Source: Diacronema lutheri
Lineage: Eukaryota; Haptophyta; Pavlovophyceae; Pavlovales; Pavlovaceae
Assembly (NCBI GenBank): GCA_019448385.1
Contig: JAGTXO010000021.1
Location: forward strand, 310,001-374,000
Direction of reading: 5' to 3'
DNA: 64,000 nucleotides
Every line of letters begins with the position of its first letter. The first letter of the stretch is position 1. Position numbers and translations under genes: made by a program. Below are positions 48,171-58,900 of the stretch, piece after piece. The notes under the pieces were generated by a model. It had not been told where the DNA came from. It ran no database searches and saw only the letters and a program-made list of their open reading frames with translations.

Positions 48171-49532
48171 TCACGCGCTTGGCGGCCGCAGGAGCGAGGC
48201 CGTGAGGCGCGCTTCAATGGTCGTCGCCTCGCTCGGCAGCGCGGGCTCGAACTTCACCTTGGCCTCATCCGCCATGTGCATTCGCGCGACGATCTCCGGC
48301 ACAGCGCGCCGATCGGGCCCGGCGCCGCCGTCGTCAGGCGACGCGTCGCCATTCAAGTCCGAGCACTTGTCGCGGTCGGCACGCGATGCAGTCGACCCGT
48401 CGTCGCGCTCAATGGAGCGCCTGCCCGCAGATGAGCGGGGCGAGCGGCGGTTCGTAGGCGTGGCGGGCGGCTCAGGGCGGGTCGATTTGACATGATTCGC
48501 AGCCTCGCCAGCGCGTTGGTCGAGCTTGGGAGTTGGCGACGTGGCAGGTGAGTCTGCGTGCGACTGCACGCGCGCGCGAGAGAGCATGCCAAGTAGTATT
48601 GTCGTCGACGCGTCAGACTGCGCCGACTCGCGCTCGAGTGCGTCGAGCTGCGTAAGGGCGGGGACCACGGACCAGAGCTCGGTCGTGCCGATCTCCACCA
48701 CGCCGTGCTTGAGCGGGTGCAGCGCGATCGAGCGGATCTTGTGGTGCTTGATGAGCGGCAGCCGGCCCATGATCGCGATCTCCAGCGTCGACGCGTCCGG
48801 CAGCAGCGTGGGCGTGCGCAGGCGCCACGCCTGCTCGATCGGGTCGCCCTTGTTGATCGAAAACGTCTGGCTGCGCCGCATGCACGTCCCGTCGCGCGCG
48901 TAGAAGCGCACCGCCTTGAGCTCGCCCACCTGCCCAAAGTTTTGCCAGTAGATCGCATACTCCGCGCCCGACGTCTCGACGACCGACTGCAGCAGCTCGC
49001 CTGAGACCTCGAGCGCGTGCGGCTTGGCGGCGGTGGCGCGCACTTGCGGCGTGAACAGGTCACACGCGGGCACCGCCGTCCAATCGAGCTTGGACGAACC
49101 AAGCTCAAGGACGCCCTCGATCTCGCCGCGTTGGCAATGCGCGAAGGCGACCGACTTGATCCGGTAGTACATAGCGAGCTGCAGGCGCGCAAACGTTTTG
49201 ATGTCGACGGCGCGCACGTTGCGCACGAGTTGTGTCCCCTTACTTGCCCACACAGAACCGACGTCGCCTTGCCCGTGCGCGTAGCGCCGGCCAACGTCGG
49301 GCTCCATCAGTGTGCCGTCATGCGCGTACCACGCCTCGGCCTTGAGCACGCTGGCCACGCTCGACCAGCGCCAGAAGATGGCGTACTCGGCGCCCGTCGT
49401 GTCGAGCGCGCTACGCAGCTGTGAGCTCGTTACGCCCTCGGCGCGCGGCTTGCCGCGCGCGCGGCTCACCGCGTTGACCGCTACGCCGGCGAGCATTCGT
49501 GTCGGTCGGCGAACCCACGCCCGGCCGAACAA
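48171..49532 (-). CDS. Double GAF-like domain protein, copy 1
   Basis: The 453-aa protein contains two internal repeats of about 130 residues. Repeat 1 has LDTTGAEYAIFWRWSSVASV, LKAEAWYAHDGTLMEPDVG, GDVGSVWASKGTQLVRNV and IKSVAFAHCQRGEIEGVLEL. Repeat 2 has VETSGAEYAIYWQNFGQVGE, LKAVRFYARDGTCMRRS and IRSIALHPLKHGVVEIGT. The pattern of strands, a ligand-pocket-like loop and a final GVLELGS strand resembles a GAF domain, but I cannot name the family. A disordered Ser/Asp-rich region and a short C-terminal helix (EATTIEARLTASLLR) follow. Copy 2 lies immediately upstream in the same orientation, a tandem duplication. Confidence 0.55.
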   Translation of the reverse strand: MFGRAWVRRPTRMLAGVAVNAVSRARGKPRAEGVTSSQLRSALDTTGAEYAIFWRWSSVASVLKAEAWYAHDGTLMEPDVGRRYAHGQGDVGSVWASKGTQLVRNVRAVDIKTFARLQLAMYYRIKSVAFAHCQRGEIEGVLELGSSKLDWTAVPACDLFTPQVRATAAKPHALEVSGELLQSVVETSGAEYAIYWQNFGQVGELKAVRFYARDGTCMRRSQTFSINKGDPIEQAWRLRTPTLLPDASTLEIAIMGRLPLIKHHKIRSIALHPLKHGVVEIGTTELWSVVPALTQLDALERESAQSDASTTILLGMLSRARVQSHADSPATSPTPKLDQRAGEAANHVKSTRPEPPATPTNRRSPRSSAGRRSIERDDGSTASRADRDKCSDLNGDASPDDGGAGPDRRAVPEIVARMHMADEAKVKFEPALPSEATTIEARLTASLLRPPSA

Positions 49533-49552
49533 GTTTGCCTCTTAAGGAACCC

Positions 49553-49566
49553 CCCATAATTATGGG
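49553..49566. promoter_or_regulatory. CArG-like perfect palindrome upstream of GAF copy 1
   Basis: CCCATAATTATGGG is a perfect 14-bp palindrome, 21 bp upstream of the copy 1 start codon, in an AT-poor region. It has a CC-(A/T)8-GG core. A related element sits at the same place in copy 2. Confidence 0.5.
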
Positions 49567-49790
49567 CACTTACCCGCGCGTCACAACGCGTCTACGACCT
49601 GGGCCGACGGCCACCGCGCGCAGACTCACAATTCTCAAGTGACAGCCTCACACAGGCCTTCCTCAAAAGCGTCGCAGAGCCAACGAACATCAACATTCCT
49701 CCGGCCGATCCTGGTGGGCTTGCGCGGCGAAGGAACGGCCGCCGACGCGACCGTGCCCGCGGCGTGCGGCGGGCGCCTCGCGCGGCTGGC

Positions 49791-51173
49791 TCATGTGCGC
49801 TGTGCCGCCGTGTTTCGGAGGAGCGAGGCGGTCAGGCACGCCTCGACGCTGGCGACCTCAGCGCTCACAGCCTCGCTCACCTGCGCCGCGCCCGCCTCTC
49901 CGTCCGCCGGCGCCACGCGCGCGACGCGATCCGCAACGCCGCCGGCCTCGCCGCCGCCGTCGGACGACATGTCCGTGTTGAGGTCGGCCGCGTCCGAGCG
50001 CGGCGAGGGCGGCGCGCTCTCGCGCTCAGCGCGCGCGCTGTCGACGTGCGCCTGCGCAAAAATGGGCCCAGACGACGTCGGCGAGCCCAGCGCATGATCC
50101 TCTGATCGGATGCTCGAGCGGCCGGAGCCGCCGTCGGGCTCGTCCGAGCGTGCGCTCTCGGACGAAGCTTCGGGCGGGTCGCCCGCCGGCGCGCCGGCCC
50201 GCGCCGCGCCGGGCTCGTCGTTCGAGCCCGCCGGCCCGCGCGACGTCGGCGACGCCGGGTTGGCCGCGCCGGCGCGTGCGCGCAGGCCGAGACGGCCGTG
50301 CGACTCGGACTCGCGCTCGAGTGCGTCGAGCTGCGGAAGGGCGGGGACCACGGACCAGAGCTCAGTCGTGCCGTACTCCACCACGCCGTGCTTGAGCGGG
50401 TGCAGCGCGATCGAGCGGATCTTGTGGTGCTTGACGAGCGGCAGCCGGCAGAAGGAGTCGATTACGAGCGTCGATGCGTCCGGCAGCAGCGTGGGCGTGC
50501 GCAGGCGCCACACGTGCTCGATTGGGTCGCCGCGGTCTATCGAAAACGTCTGGCTGCGCCGCATGCACGTCCCGTCGCGCGCGTAGAAGCGCACAGCCTT
50601 GAGCTCGCCCACCTGCCCAAAGTTTTGCCAGTAGATCGCGTACTCCGCGCCCGACGTCTCGACGACCGACTGCAGCAGCTCGCGCGAGATCTCGAGCGCG
50701 GGCGGCTCGGCGGCGGTGGTTCGAACGTCCTGCGCGAACAGGTTGCACGCGGGCACCGCCTTCCAGTCAAGCTTGGACGTGCCGAGCTCGAGGATGCCCT
50801 CAACCGCGCCGCCCCTGCAGTGCGCGAACGCGACCGACTTGATCCGGTAGTAGCACGCGAGCTGCAGGCGCGTGAACGTCTTGATGTCGACGGCGCACAC
50901 GTCGCGAATGAGCCGCGTCCCCTTGCTTGCCCACACAGAGCCGACGTCGCCCTTCCCGTGCGCGTAGCTCCGACCGACGTCGGGCTCCATCAGCGTGCCG
51001 TCATGCGCGAACCACGCCTCGGCCTTGAGGACGCCGGCCTCGCTCGACCAGCGCCAAAAGATGGCATACTCGGCGCCCGTCGTGTCGAGCACGCGCCGCA
51101 GCTGGAAGGCCGTGATGCCCTCGGCGCGCGGCTTGCCGCGCGCGCGGCTACCCGCTTGGGGGCTGCTGTGCAT
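49791..51173 (-). CDS. Double GAF-like domain protein, copy 2
   Basis: The 460-aa paralogue of the preceding gene is nearly identical through both GAF-like repeats (for example VETSGAEYAIYWQNFGQVGE and HKIRSIALHPLKHGVVEYGT). It diverges completely in the disordered region after LDALERES, which here is Ala/Pro/Ser-rich. The C-terminal helix is kept (VASVEACLTASLLRNTA). The retained ends with a divergent middle suggest selection on the paired domains and the terminal helix. The N-terminus MHSSPQAGSRARGKPRAEG aligns with copy 1 from SRARGKPRAEGV onward. It shows no membrane segment or kinase domain. Confidence 0.55.
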   Translation of the reverse strand: MHSSPQAGSRARGKPRAEGITAFQLRRVLDTTGAEYAIFWRWSSEAGVLKAEAWFAHDGTLMEPDVGRSYAHGKGDVGSVWASKGTRLIRDVCAVDIKTFTRLQLACYYRIKSVAFAHCRGGAVEGILELGTSKLDWKAVPACNLFAQDVRTTAAEPPALEISRELLQSVVETSGAEYAIYWQNFGQVGELKAVRFYARDGTCMRRSQTFSIDRGDPIEHVWRLRTPTLLPDASTLVIDSFCRLPLVKHHKIRSIALHPLKHGVVEYGTTELWSVVPALPQLDALERESESHGRLGLRARAGAANPASPTSRGPAGSNDEPGAARAGAPAGDPPEASSESARSDEPDGGSGRSSIRSEDHALGSPTSSGPIFAQAHVDSARAERESAPPSPRSDAADLNTDMSSDGGGEAGGVADRVARVAPADGEAGAAQVSEAVSAEVASVEACLTASLLRNTAAQRT

Positions 51174-51203
51174 CGCCCGCCGTGCCTCCTTGAAGAGTGG
51201 GTG

Positions 51204-51213
51204 CCTTTTATGG
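51204..51213. promoter_or_regulatory. Consensus CArG box upstream of GAF copy 2
   Basis: CCTTTTATGG fits CC(A/T)6GG, the MADS-box/SRF site. It lies 31 bp upstream of the copy 2 start. Functional use is inferred only from its conserved placement in both paralogues. Confidence 0.45.
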
Positions 51214-51316
51214 GTACTCGCAACTTACTACCGTAGGAGCCTAGTGAAGCCCGACGGCCTCGTGCCGAAACGATGCGACCCACTCTGATTCCGACTTGAG
51301 TCATTTCGCAGCGAAT

Positions 51317-51606
51317 TCATCGCGCGGGCTTCCGCCGCTTGCGCGTGCCGGCGGCACCGCCCTGCAGCCAGGCGATGACGCATTGCGCGGGCCGGCGGCA
51401 CGCGCGCAGCTGCTCGCAGAAGGCGGGCAGCTCGGCGAGCACCGACAGGTGCAGCTCGTCCTCGCACCCTATCGCGCGCACCTGCGGCGGCGCGCGCGGT
51501 GTGAGCGCCGCGCCAACCGCGCGCGCTCGCGGCGTGGGCGAGCGCGGCTCGGAGAACGCAACCACCGGCGCTCGCACCCACCCACCGGCTCCCTCTCTCC
51601 CTCTCT

Positions 51607-51692
<86 letters not shown>

Positions 51693-54600
51693 CCCTCGCG
51701 CGCGCGCGGTGCGCGCCGCACCTGCTCGGCGTGCGTGGCGACCATCGCCATGAAGGGCACGTTCTCGGGCAGCGCGCACAGCGCCGCAAACGTAGGCGCA
51801 GCGTGCGCGCCGTCCGGCGGCTGCTGCGCAGCCGGCGCCGCCGCGCCCGCCGCGTTGACGCTCTGGCGCGCCTGATCCTTTGGCGCGCTTTCAGCATGGC
51901 CGCCGCTCGTGCCGGGCTGCGGCGCGCGCTGCCGGTTGGCGTTGGCGTCGCCGAGGAAGACGACGTCGAGGATTGTAAGCGCGGTGACAAACGCGCACAG
52001 CGCCTCGCGCTCGGCCGGGCTCACCTCCGCCGCGCTCGGCGCGCGCGCGCCGTCGCGCGCGCCCGTCGGGTTGCCCGCGCCGCCGCCGCCGCCGCCGCCG
52101 CGGCCAGGCCGCGCGTCGCGCTCGTCGGCGGCGGGCACGCCGTCAGCGGGCGTGCCGCCCGCCGCACCGTCCGCCTCGCGCACCAGCTGCAGCACGAGCT
52201 CCGATTTGGCCGCCCTGCCGTGCGCGCGCCATTGACGAAGCGCGTTCGTCACGAGCGCGGCAAAATTCTCAACGTTGTACTGCGGCGTGGGCACGCGCGC
52301 CGCGTCGAGGCGCGCGAGCACGGACGAGCGCATCGCCTCGAGCGCGGGCGAGTCCTCGTTGAGGATCATCGAGAGATGGAAGCGCATGGACGAGAGCAGC
52401 AACTGCTGCAGCCGCCACTGCAGCACAGGCGCGCCCGGCGCGCACGCGGCGGCGGGCGCGCCGCAGGCGTCGACGTCGCCGCCGTCCGTGCCGTTGGCGG
52501 CGCCGGCGCCGGCGAGCTCGTAGAACTCGGCCGCGTAGAAGCGCGCGGCCGAGCGCATCGGCAGCGTGACGCCCCTGCCGTCGTCCTCCGCGAGCTGCGC
52601 GAGCGCATGGGCGACTGTGCGCACGCACGCGCTGCACGCCGAGTCCTGCACGGTAGACGGTGGACGGTGGACGGTGGACGGTGGACGTTGGACGGTGGAC
52701 ATTGGACGGTGGACGGTGGACGTTGGACGGTGGACGGCGGCGGCGATGGACGCCGCAGCGGCGCGCGCGCGCGCGGCGGAGGGGCGGGGAGCGGATTGAG
52801 CGCGCGGCGGAGGGGCGGGGAGCGGATTGAGCGCGCGGCGGAGGGGCGGGGAGCGGATTGAGCGCGCGGCGGAGGGGCGTGGCGCAACGTGGCGCTCGGA
52901 GTGCAGCGCCGGCGGCAGGCCGCGCCAACCTGCCGCATGAGCGCGAGCAGCGGCTTGTGCCGCTCGCGCAGCTCGGCGAGCAGCTCGATCAGCTGGTTGT
53001 GCGGGCCTGCCGCCCGGCGCGGCGCGGCACGGCGCAACGTGCAATTAGTTCATGCGCATGAAAGCGCAAACACCTGCGATCCAAGGCGTGTCGCGCGCGC
53101 ACGCGCGTGCGCGCACGTTCCGAGCCCAGCACGAAGACGTTGGGCGGCTGCACCGCTGAGAGGTCGTGTGTCGCAAATGACACGCGCGCGCCCGCGCGCC
53201 GCTGCCGTCGGCGGCTCGCCCGCTCGACGCCCGTCGGGCTCGGCGGCGAGGACGGGCGCGGCGGAGATGCGCATGGGACGCGCGCCTCCGCCAGAGTCGA
53301 CGCGGGGCGCTTGCCCCACGCGCCGTCCGCGCCGCCGCGCCGCGCGCAGGCGCCGTCGGCTCGCGCGCTCGGCACGGCCGTTACGGCCGTTACGGCCGTT
53401 ACGCTATAGTCGGCGGCGGACGCGGCGGCGACGCGCGGCTCGACGGCAGGCGGCGAGGCGGGCACCGACTGCAGCGTGACGCACGTGCCGAGCGCGCGAG
53501 CCGACGGCGCCTGCGCGGGCGCGTCGGCCGCGCAGCCCGGCGCATCACCACCCGGCGCATCGCCACCACGCCCGCTGCATGCCGCCGCATCCCCGCTGCT
53601 CGCTCCGAGCGTTGCGTGCGTCGCGCTGGTCGACGTGTCACACGCCGCCGGCTCCGCCGCGGCGGGCGCGGCGCGCGCGGCGTCCGCGAGGTGGGCGCGT
53701 AGCCGCTGCTCGTGCGCCTCCTCGTCGACGGCGCGCAGCTGCGCGGCGACCACGTCGACGCGCGCGAGCTGCTCGAGCACGGGCATGAGCACGGCGCGCA
53801 GATGCGCGAGCAGCGTGGCAGACGCGACGACGCCGGTTGGCGTCGCCACAGCTGGCGCGCCGGGCGCGGCCGCGACGGTCGGTGCGAGCGACGCGACGGT
53901 TAGTGCGAGCGACGCGACGGTCGGTGCGAGCGACGCGCCGGCGCCGATGGCGCGCGCATCCCTCGCGGCGAGCTGCGCGGCCGTCGACTCGAGCGCAACG
54001 GCGCCAGCCAGCTCGAGCAGCGCGGGAACCGTCTGCACGCGCTGGTCGGCCGCGGGCCGCGCGGCGACGGCCGCGCCGGCCGCGCCGGCCACACCGACCA
54101 CGCGCTCCGCCGCCGCGTGCGCGCGTGGCGGCGCGATGGGCACAGCAACGGAGAGCATGCCGCCCACCGCCCCACCCGAGCCCACGCTCGCCAGCCGCTG
54201 CGCGATCAGCGCGGACGCCGAGCTCGCGCGCTCGCGCGTCGGCGCGCGTGGGCCGACGGGCGCGTCGCCAGCGTCGGCGTCGTCGCCATCCGGGCCGGCG
54301 GCGGTGCCAGCGAGGCGCGCGCGCAGCACGTTGCACCGCTCGGTGAGGGCGAGCCGCTCGGCGCGCTCGCGCGCGAGCTCCGCCTCGAGTGCGTCGCAGC
54401 GCGCCTCGGACGCGCGCAACGCCGCCTGCAGCGCGCGGACGGCCGGGTCGGACGGGTCGGCGGCGCGCGGGCGCGGGTGCGCGCCGTCGCTCGCGTGCGG
54501 CGGGTAGACGTGGTACTCTCCAGCCATCGTCGCGACCACCTCGGCGAGCATCGTCGCCGCCGCGCTCAGCGGCGGTTCCGCCGCGCCGGCCGGCGGCTCC

Positions 54601-54743
54601 GCCGCGCCGTCGCGCCGCGCGTCCGCGGTCGGCGCGCCGTCGAGCGGCTCGCCCAGCGCGCCCTCGTCGTCGCCAGCGAGCGCGTCACCCGCGTCCGCCG
54701 CGCTCATGAAGCCGGACTGCCTGCGCTTCTTGATGCGCCGCAT
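51317..54743 (-). CDS. Unknown 930-aa protein
   Basis: Four exons (53117-54743, 52930-53006, 51722-52645, 51317-51481) join with matching phases. The N-terminus is basic (MRRIKKRRQSGFMSAADAGD), followed by a short coiled coil (ALRASEARCDALEAELARER). A long Ala/Ser/Pro-rich region has repeats such as TVASLALTVASLAPTVA and TAVTAVTAV. More ordered segments follow: QLIELLAELRERHKPLLALM, SACVRTVAHALAQLAEDDGR, MRSAARFYAAEFYELAG, WRLQQLLLSSMRFHLSMIL, CAFVTALTILDVVFLGD, and a final CEDELHLSVLAELPAFCEQL helix ending in the basic tail GTRKRRKPAR. These look like a helical repeat or scaffold protein, but I do not recognise the family. It is head-to-head with the KDM3-like gene. Confidence 0.65.
51604..51687 (+). 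repeat. (CT)n microsatellite, about 84 bp, in an intron
   Basis: This lies in the intron 51482-51721 of the 930-aa gene. On the sense strand it is (GA)n, so it does not serve as a polypyrimidine tract. Confidence 0.95.
52646..52929. repeat. Intron built largely of two minisatellites
   Basis: The 284-bp intron of the 930-aa gene contains about ten copies of a GGACGGTGGAC/GGACGTTGGAC-type repeat (52655-52735). Three to four copies of a 31-bp unit beginning GAGCGCGCGGCGGAGGGGCG follow (52770-52880). Confidence 0.9.
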
Positions 54744-54869
54744 CGCGCGCGCGCGCCACGAGCTACGAGCGCACCGTTTTGAGTGAGCCCTCCGCTCGAC
54801 TTGAGTGAAGCAAGAGCGCGCTCTCGCGTGCGGCGGGTAGTCGGTGTGGCGGCGTCGTCCGCGTCGTCC

Positions 54870-55877
54870 ATGCTGCGCCGCCCGCGGAGGGAGGCGAGGG
54901 CCGAGGCGACGGCGGTCGGTGCGGCCGACGAGGCGGCGCCGGGCGTGGTGGTGGCGAGCGCGGAGGTGGCGCCGCCCCACCCCAAGCGGCGCAAGCCCGC
55001 CTTCGGGCCGCTCGCGACGCCGACGACGCCCGCCGCCGACGTGCTGAGCGCGCTGCACGCCGCGTTCGGCGCGCTGCCTGCACACTTTGACCGGTCGCGC
55101 TGCCCGTGCCAGCGGCCGGGCGTCAAGCAGGGCGGGCGCACGTTCCTCTGCACCGGCTGCGGCGTCTGGTTTCACGCTGCGTGCGTCGGCCTCAGCGGCG
55201 TTGAGCTGCTCCGGCAGTACAGCAGCCGACTGACGGGTGGCGCGCGCTGGCGCTGCCCGCGCTGCGCTGGCGCGGGCGCGGAGGGCAGCGCGGCGAACGG
55301 CACGCTGCGCGACGATGCGGTGCTCATCACGCACGAGCCCGCCGCCGTCGCCCAGCCTGCCGCCACGCTCGCGTCGCGCGCCGGCGCGCGCGCGCCCGGA
55401 AAACGCGCGCACGCCGCCACGCCGCCCACGCCGCCCGCGCACGAGCCGGCAGAGGCTCCGATCGCGCGCGCCGACGGCTCGGGTGCGCGCGCACGCGCAC
55501 GCACGCCAAGCGCCCGGCACGTGGCCGCGGTGGGCGAACCGCTTGTGCCGCTCGTGCGCGCGCCGCGCACGCGCCCGTTGGGCGGCGCGCGCGCGCGCGG
55601 CGCAGCAGCAGCAGCGCGCGCGCGGGCCGCCGCCGAGCCCGCCGATGCCGTGCGCGCTCTGGCGGCGATCGACCACGCGGCAGACGGCGGCGGCGTGAGC
55701 GCGCATGGGGGCGCAGCCGCCGCCGGCGCCGCCCTGTCCGACGAGCAGCTCCTCGACGGTGCGCGGCCGTGCGCGCGCCGTCGACTGCTGCTCGTGCTAC
55801 GCGTGCGGCACGAGGGCGAGCGGCTCGTGCGCGGCGCGGCCGATGGCCCGGTCGCGGGCAGCTACTCGGCCTTCTTC

Positions 55878-55914
<37 letters not shown>

Positions 55915-58900
55915 ACGCGGGCGGCGGCAGCGGTGGGATGCGCGCCCCAGGCGAAGGCGCGACGGCAGCGGCGCCGCCGCGCGCGCGCTTCTCGCGCCGG
56001 TGGGCCGAGCGCGCTGCAGGCGGGGCGGCGGCACGTGGCGTGTGCGCGCCTGCCGTCGCCGAAGCCGATGCCACGCCGTGCGCCCGCGCGCTGCCGGCGG
56101 GGTGCGGCAGGGCCGGCGGCGGCGGCGTGGCCGGCGGCGGGCGCGGCCGCAGCCGCGGCGGCGACTTTGTGGTCGTTGAGTCAGGCGACACACAGTGGGA
56201 TGCGAGTGAGTTTGAATTTGTCCGATACGTGGTCGTGCCAGCCGATACGGAATACAGCGCGTGCGAGCAGGCGGACGCGCTCCGCCGCCTCCTCGCGCGC
56301 GGCGGCTTGGCCTCTCTGCCGTACACCGCGCTCGAGGCGCGCGGGCCCGCTGACGCGACTGGCGCCGGCCGTGCACCCACGCCGGCGGCGGGGACGTTCG
56401 CAGCGGCGCCCGACGCGGCCACGGCTGGCGGTGCGAGCGGTGCGCGGCGCGGCCGGGGTCAGCCCAGCGCCGCGCCGGCCGCGCCGCCCGGGGCGTCTGG
56501 CGCACGCCCGCACGTGGCGGCGGCCGCGGGCACGGTGGCGGCGCAGTCGGCGGTGGCAGCGGAGGCGGTGGCGATGGCGTCGACGGAGGGCGAGCGCGGC
56601 ACGGACGCGGAGGTGCGTGCTCTGCTCCTCTCGTCGTGCTCGGCGCACCTCCTCGAGCTCCTCGACCGCCAAGCGTACCTTGCCAACCCGCGCGGCTCGC
56701 CACTCGAGGCTTCACTGTGGAGCCAAGCCCCACTCACAGCCCTCGTCGAGTCGGACAGTGAGTGGGGCCAGTATGGCTACCGGCTGCGCTGCGATGGGTG
56801 CGAAACGTCCATTTTTGACCTGCACTGGCGGTGCGCCGCTCGGCCGCGCGGCGCGCGCGCGCGCCTGGGCGTGCGCGCTGCGTGCGCTGGGCTGCGGCAG
56901 CCGCGGCGGAGCGTGCGTTTTAGGGAGGGGAGGGGGTTGGGTGGGGGGAGGAAGGGGGGGTGGGCGGGGACGCAGTCTGCGCGCGGGGCTGGCGAGCGAT
57001 CGCACGGCCACGCGCTGCGCGCATGCTGCGCGCATGCTTGCTGCGGGTTGTGGTACTGCCCGCCCCGCCGTCTTGTCCACCCCCCGCCTCCTCCCCGCCT
57101 CGTCCTGGCCGCCGCCCTCGACACGCGCACGCGCACAATTCGCGCCACGCCCCGACGCCAACTCGAAGCCGAGCGTGAAGTCGAAACAATCCAAACCCCA
57201 ATTCCAACCCTCACCCGCCCTCGTGCCATCCCCAGCCCTCCGTTCCCACCCCTCACCGCAACACTCACCCTACCCCAATCCCCATTTCTACCCCCTCCCC
57301 AATCCAACCCCATCCCATCACCGCAACACTCACCCTACCCCAATCCCCATTTCTACCCCCTCCCCAATCCAACCCCATCCCATCCCATCCCTACCCCATC
57401 CCATCCCATCCCTACCCCATCCCATCCCAACTGCAGCTGCGAGTGCGGCAACCTTGACCTGTGCCTCGAATGCTTCAGCGCGCGAACGCCCGTCCAGTAC
57501 CGCGAATGCTCGTTCCCGCCCTTCGGCGCCGACGGCTGCGCGGGCGCGGTAGCGGGCCGCTCGCACGGCGCGGACGGGGCCTCGGCGGCTGGCGCGCGCG
57601 TGGACACGGACGGGGACGCGGCGCCGGCGCATGAGTTGAAGTCCGGGCCGGCAGACGCGGACGGCTGCGGATTGCCCGCCGCAGACGGCACCGGACTGCT
57701 CGCCGCGCTCGGCGGGCAGTCCGGCTGTGCACCCTCGGCCGCCATTGGCGCGCCCGTCCCGCCCCATGGCGGACGCGACGCGAGCGCCGGCGCTCCGGTG
57801 GGCGACACCGGACTGCCGGCTGCGCCCGACGCCATGATTGCACCCGGCACGGCGAGCGCGAGCGCGCTGGACGCACCTTCCGCCGGCGCGCGCGCGCCGT
57901 CGCTCGCCGCGGCTCCGCGCGCGTGCAGTTGCGGCAGCGCTCGTGCGCATGATGCCGTGGCGTGTGTGACCGCGCGCGCGCCGGCTGCAGCGCTGCCGCG
58001 CGTGGGTGGCGGTGGTGATGCCGCGCGCGGCGCGGGCGGCGGTGCGGCGGGCGGCGCGCCCGCCGGTGCGAACGACGGGCGTAACGACGGGCGGAACGAC
58101 GGGCGTAACGACGATGGCGGGTATGGGTCGGATGGGACGAGCGACGTGGACGGTGTCTTCAGCGCACTGTGGGCGCTTGCGACGAATGGGCTCGAGGATG
58201 GCGCGTTGGACGCCGAGTCGGCGCGCATCGACGAGCGAGCGCCCGCGTGCGCGCCCGCGGCCGACGTGCCGCGCACGCCGCGCGTGGCCGCGGCGTTCGT
58301 CGGTGGTGGTGGCGTGCGCCCGCCCGACGAGGGCGCGGCGGCGGTGCAGCGGCCATGCGCGACGTGCGTCGACGGCGCATTACCGCCGCTGCCCTCGCCC
58401 TCACACGCCCTCGCCTCGCCGCCGCAGGCGCCGGGCGCCTCCGCGACGCCGTCGCCGCGCTCGTCGCAGCTGGCCGACGCGGGCGTGCAGCTGGCGCCGC
58501 TTGCCCTGCCCGCATGCGCGAGCGCGAGCGCGGCGCCATCGCATCCGCCCATGTCGTCACTCGCCGACGGCGAGGCGCCCGCCGCCGCCGCCGCCGCCGC
58601 CACCGCCGCCGCGCGCGGCGCCGCGCGCGGCGCTCGCGCGCCGAGCGCGCAGCCCGCGGGCCCGCGCGCGGCCGCGACCATGGCGGCGGCGGCCAAGCCG
58701 CCCGCATCGGCCGGCCCGCCCGCGTCGGCCGCGCACGAGCCGGCTTTGGCACACGCGGCGGCGCGCGCAGCCGTGCGCGCCGCGCCGCCTTTGGCCACGC
58801 GGCCTGTCGTTACGCAAAGCGTGTTTGGCCATCGCTCTGTGCGGCGCGCGCGCACCTTTGATGCCGTCGAGGCGGCGCGGCTCGCGGCGACGCTGCGCGC

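Noticed and set aside
52655-52880. Coding repeats (VHRPTSTVHRP and RSIRSPPLRRA patterns) in the 930-aa protein
   Set aside because: They are minisatellites in the intron 52646-52929. Splicing around them keeps the phase and joins LALMRQ to DSACSACV.
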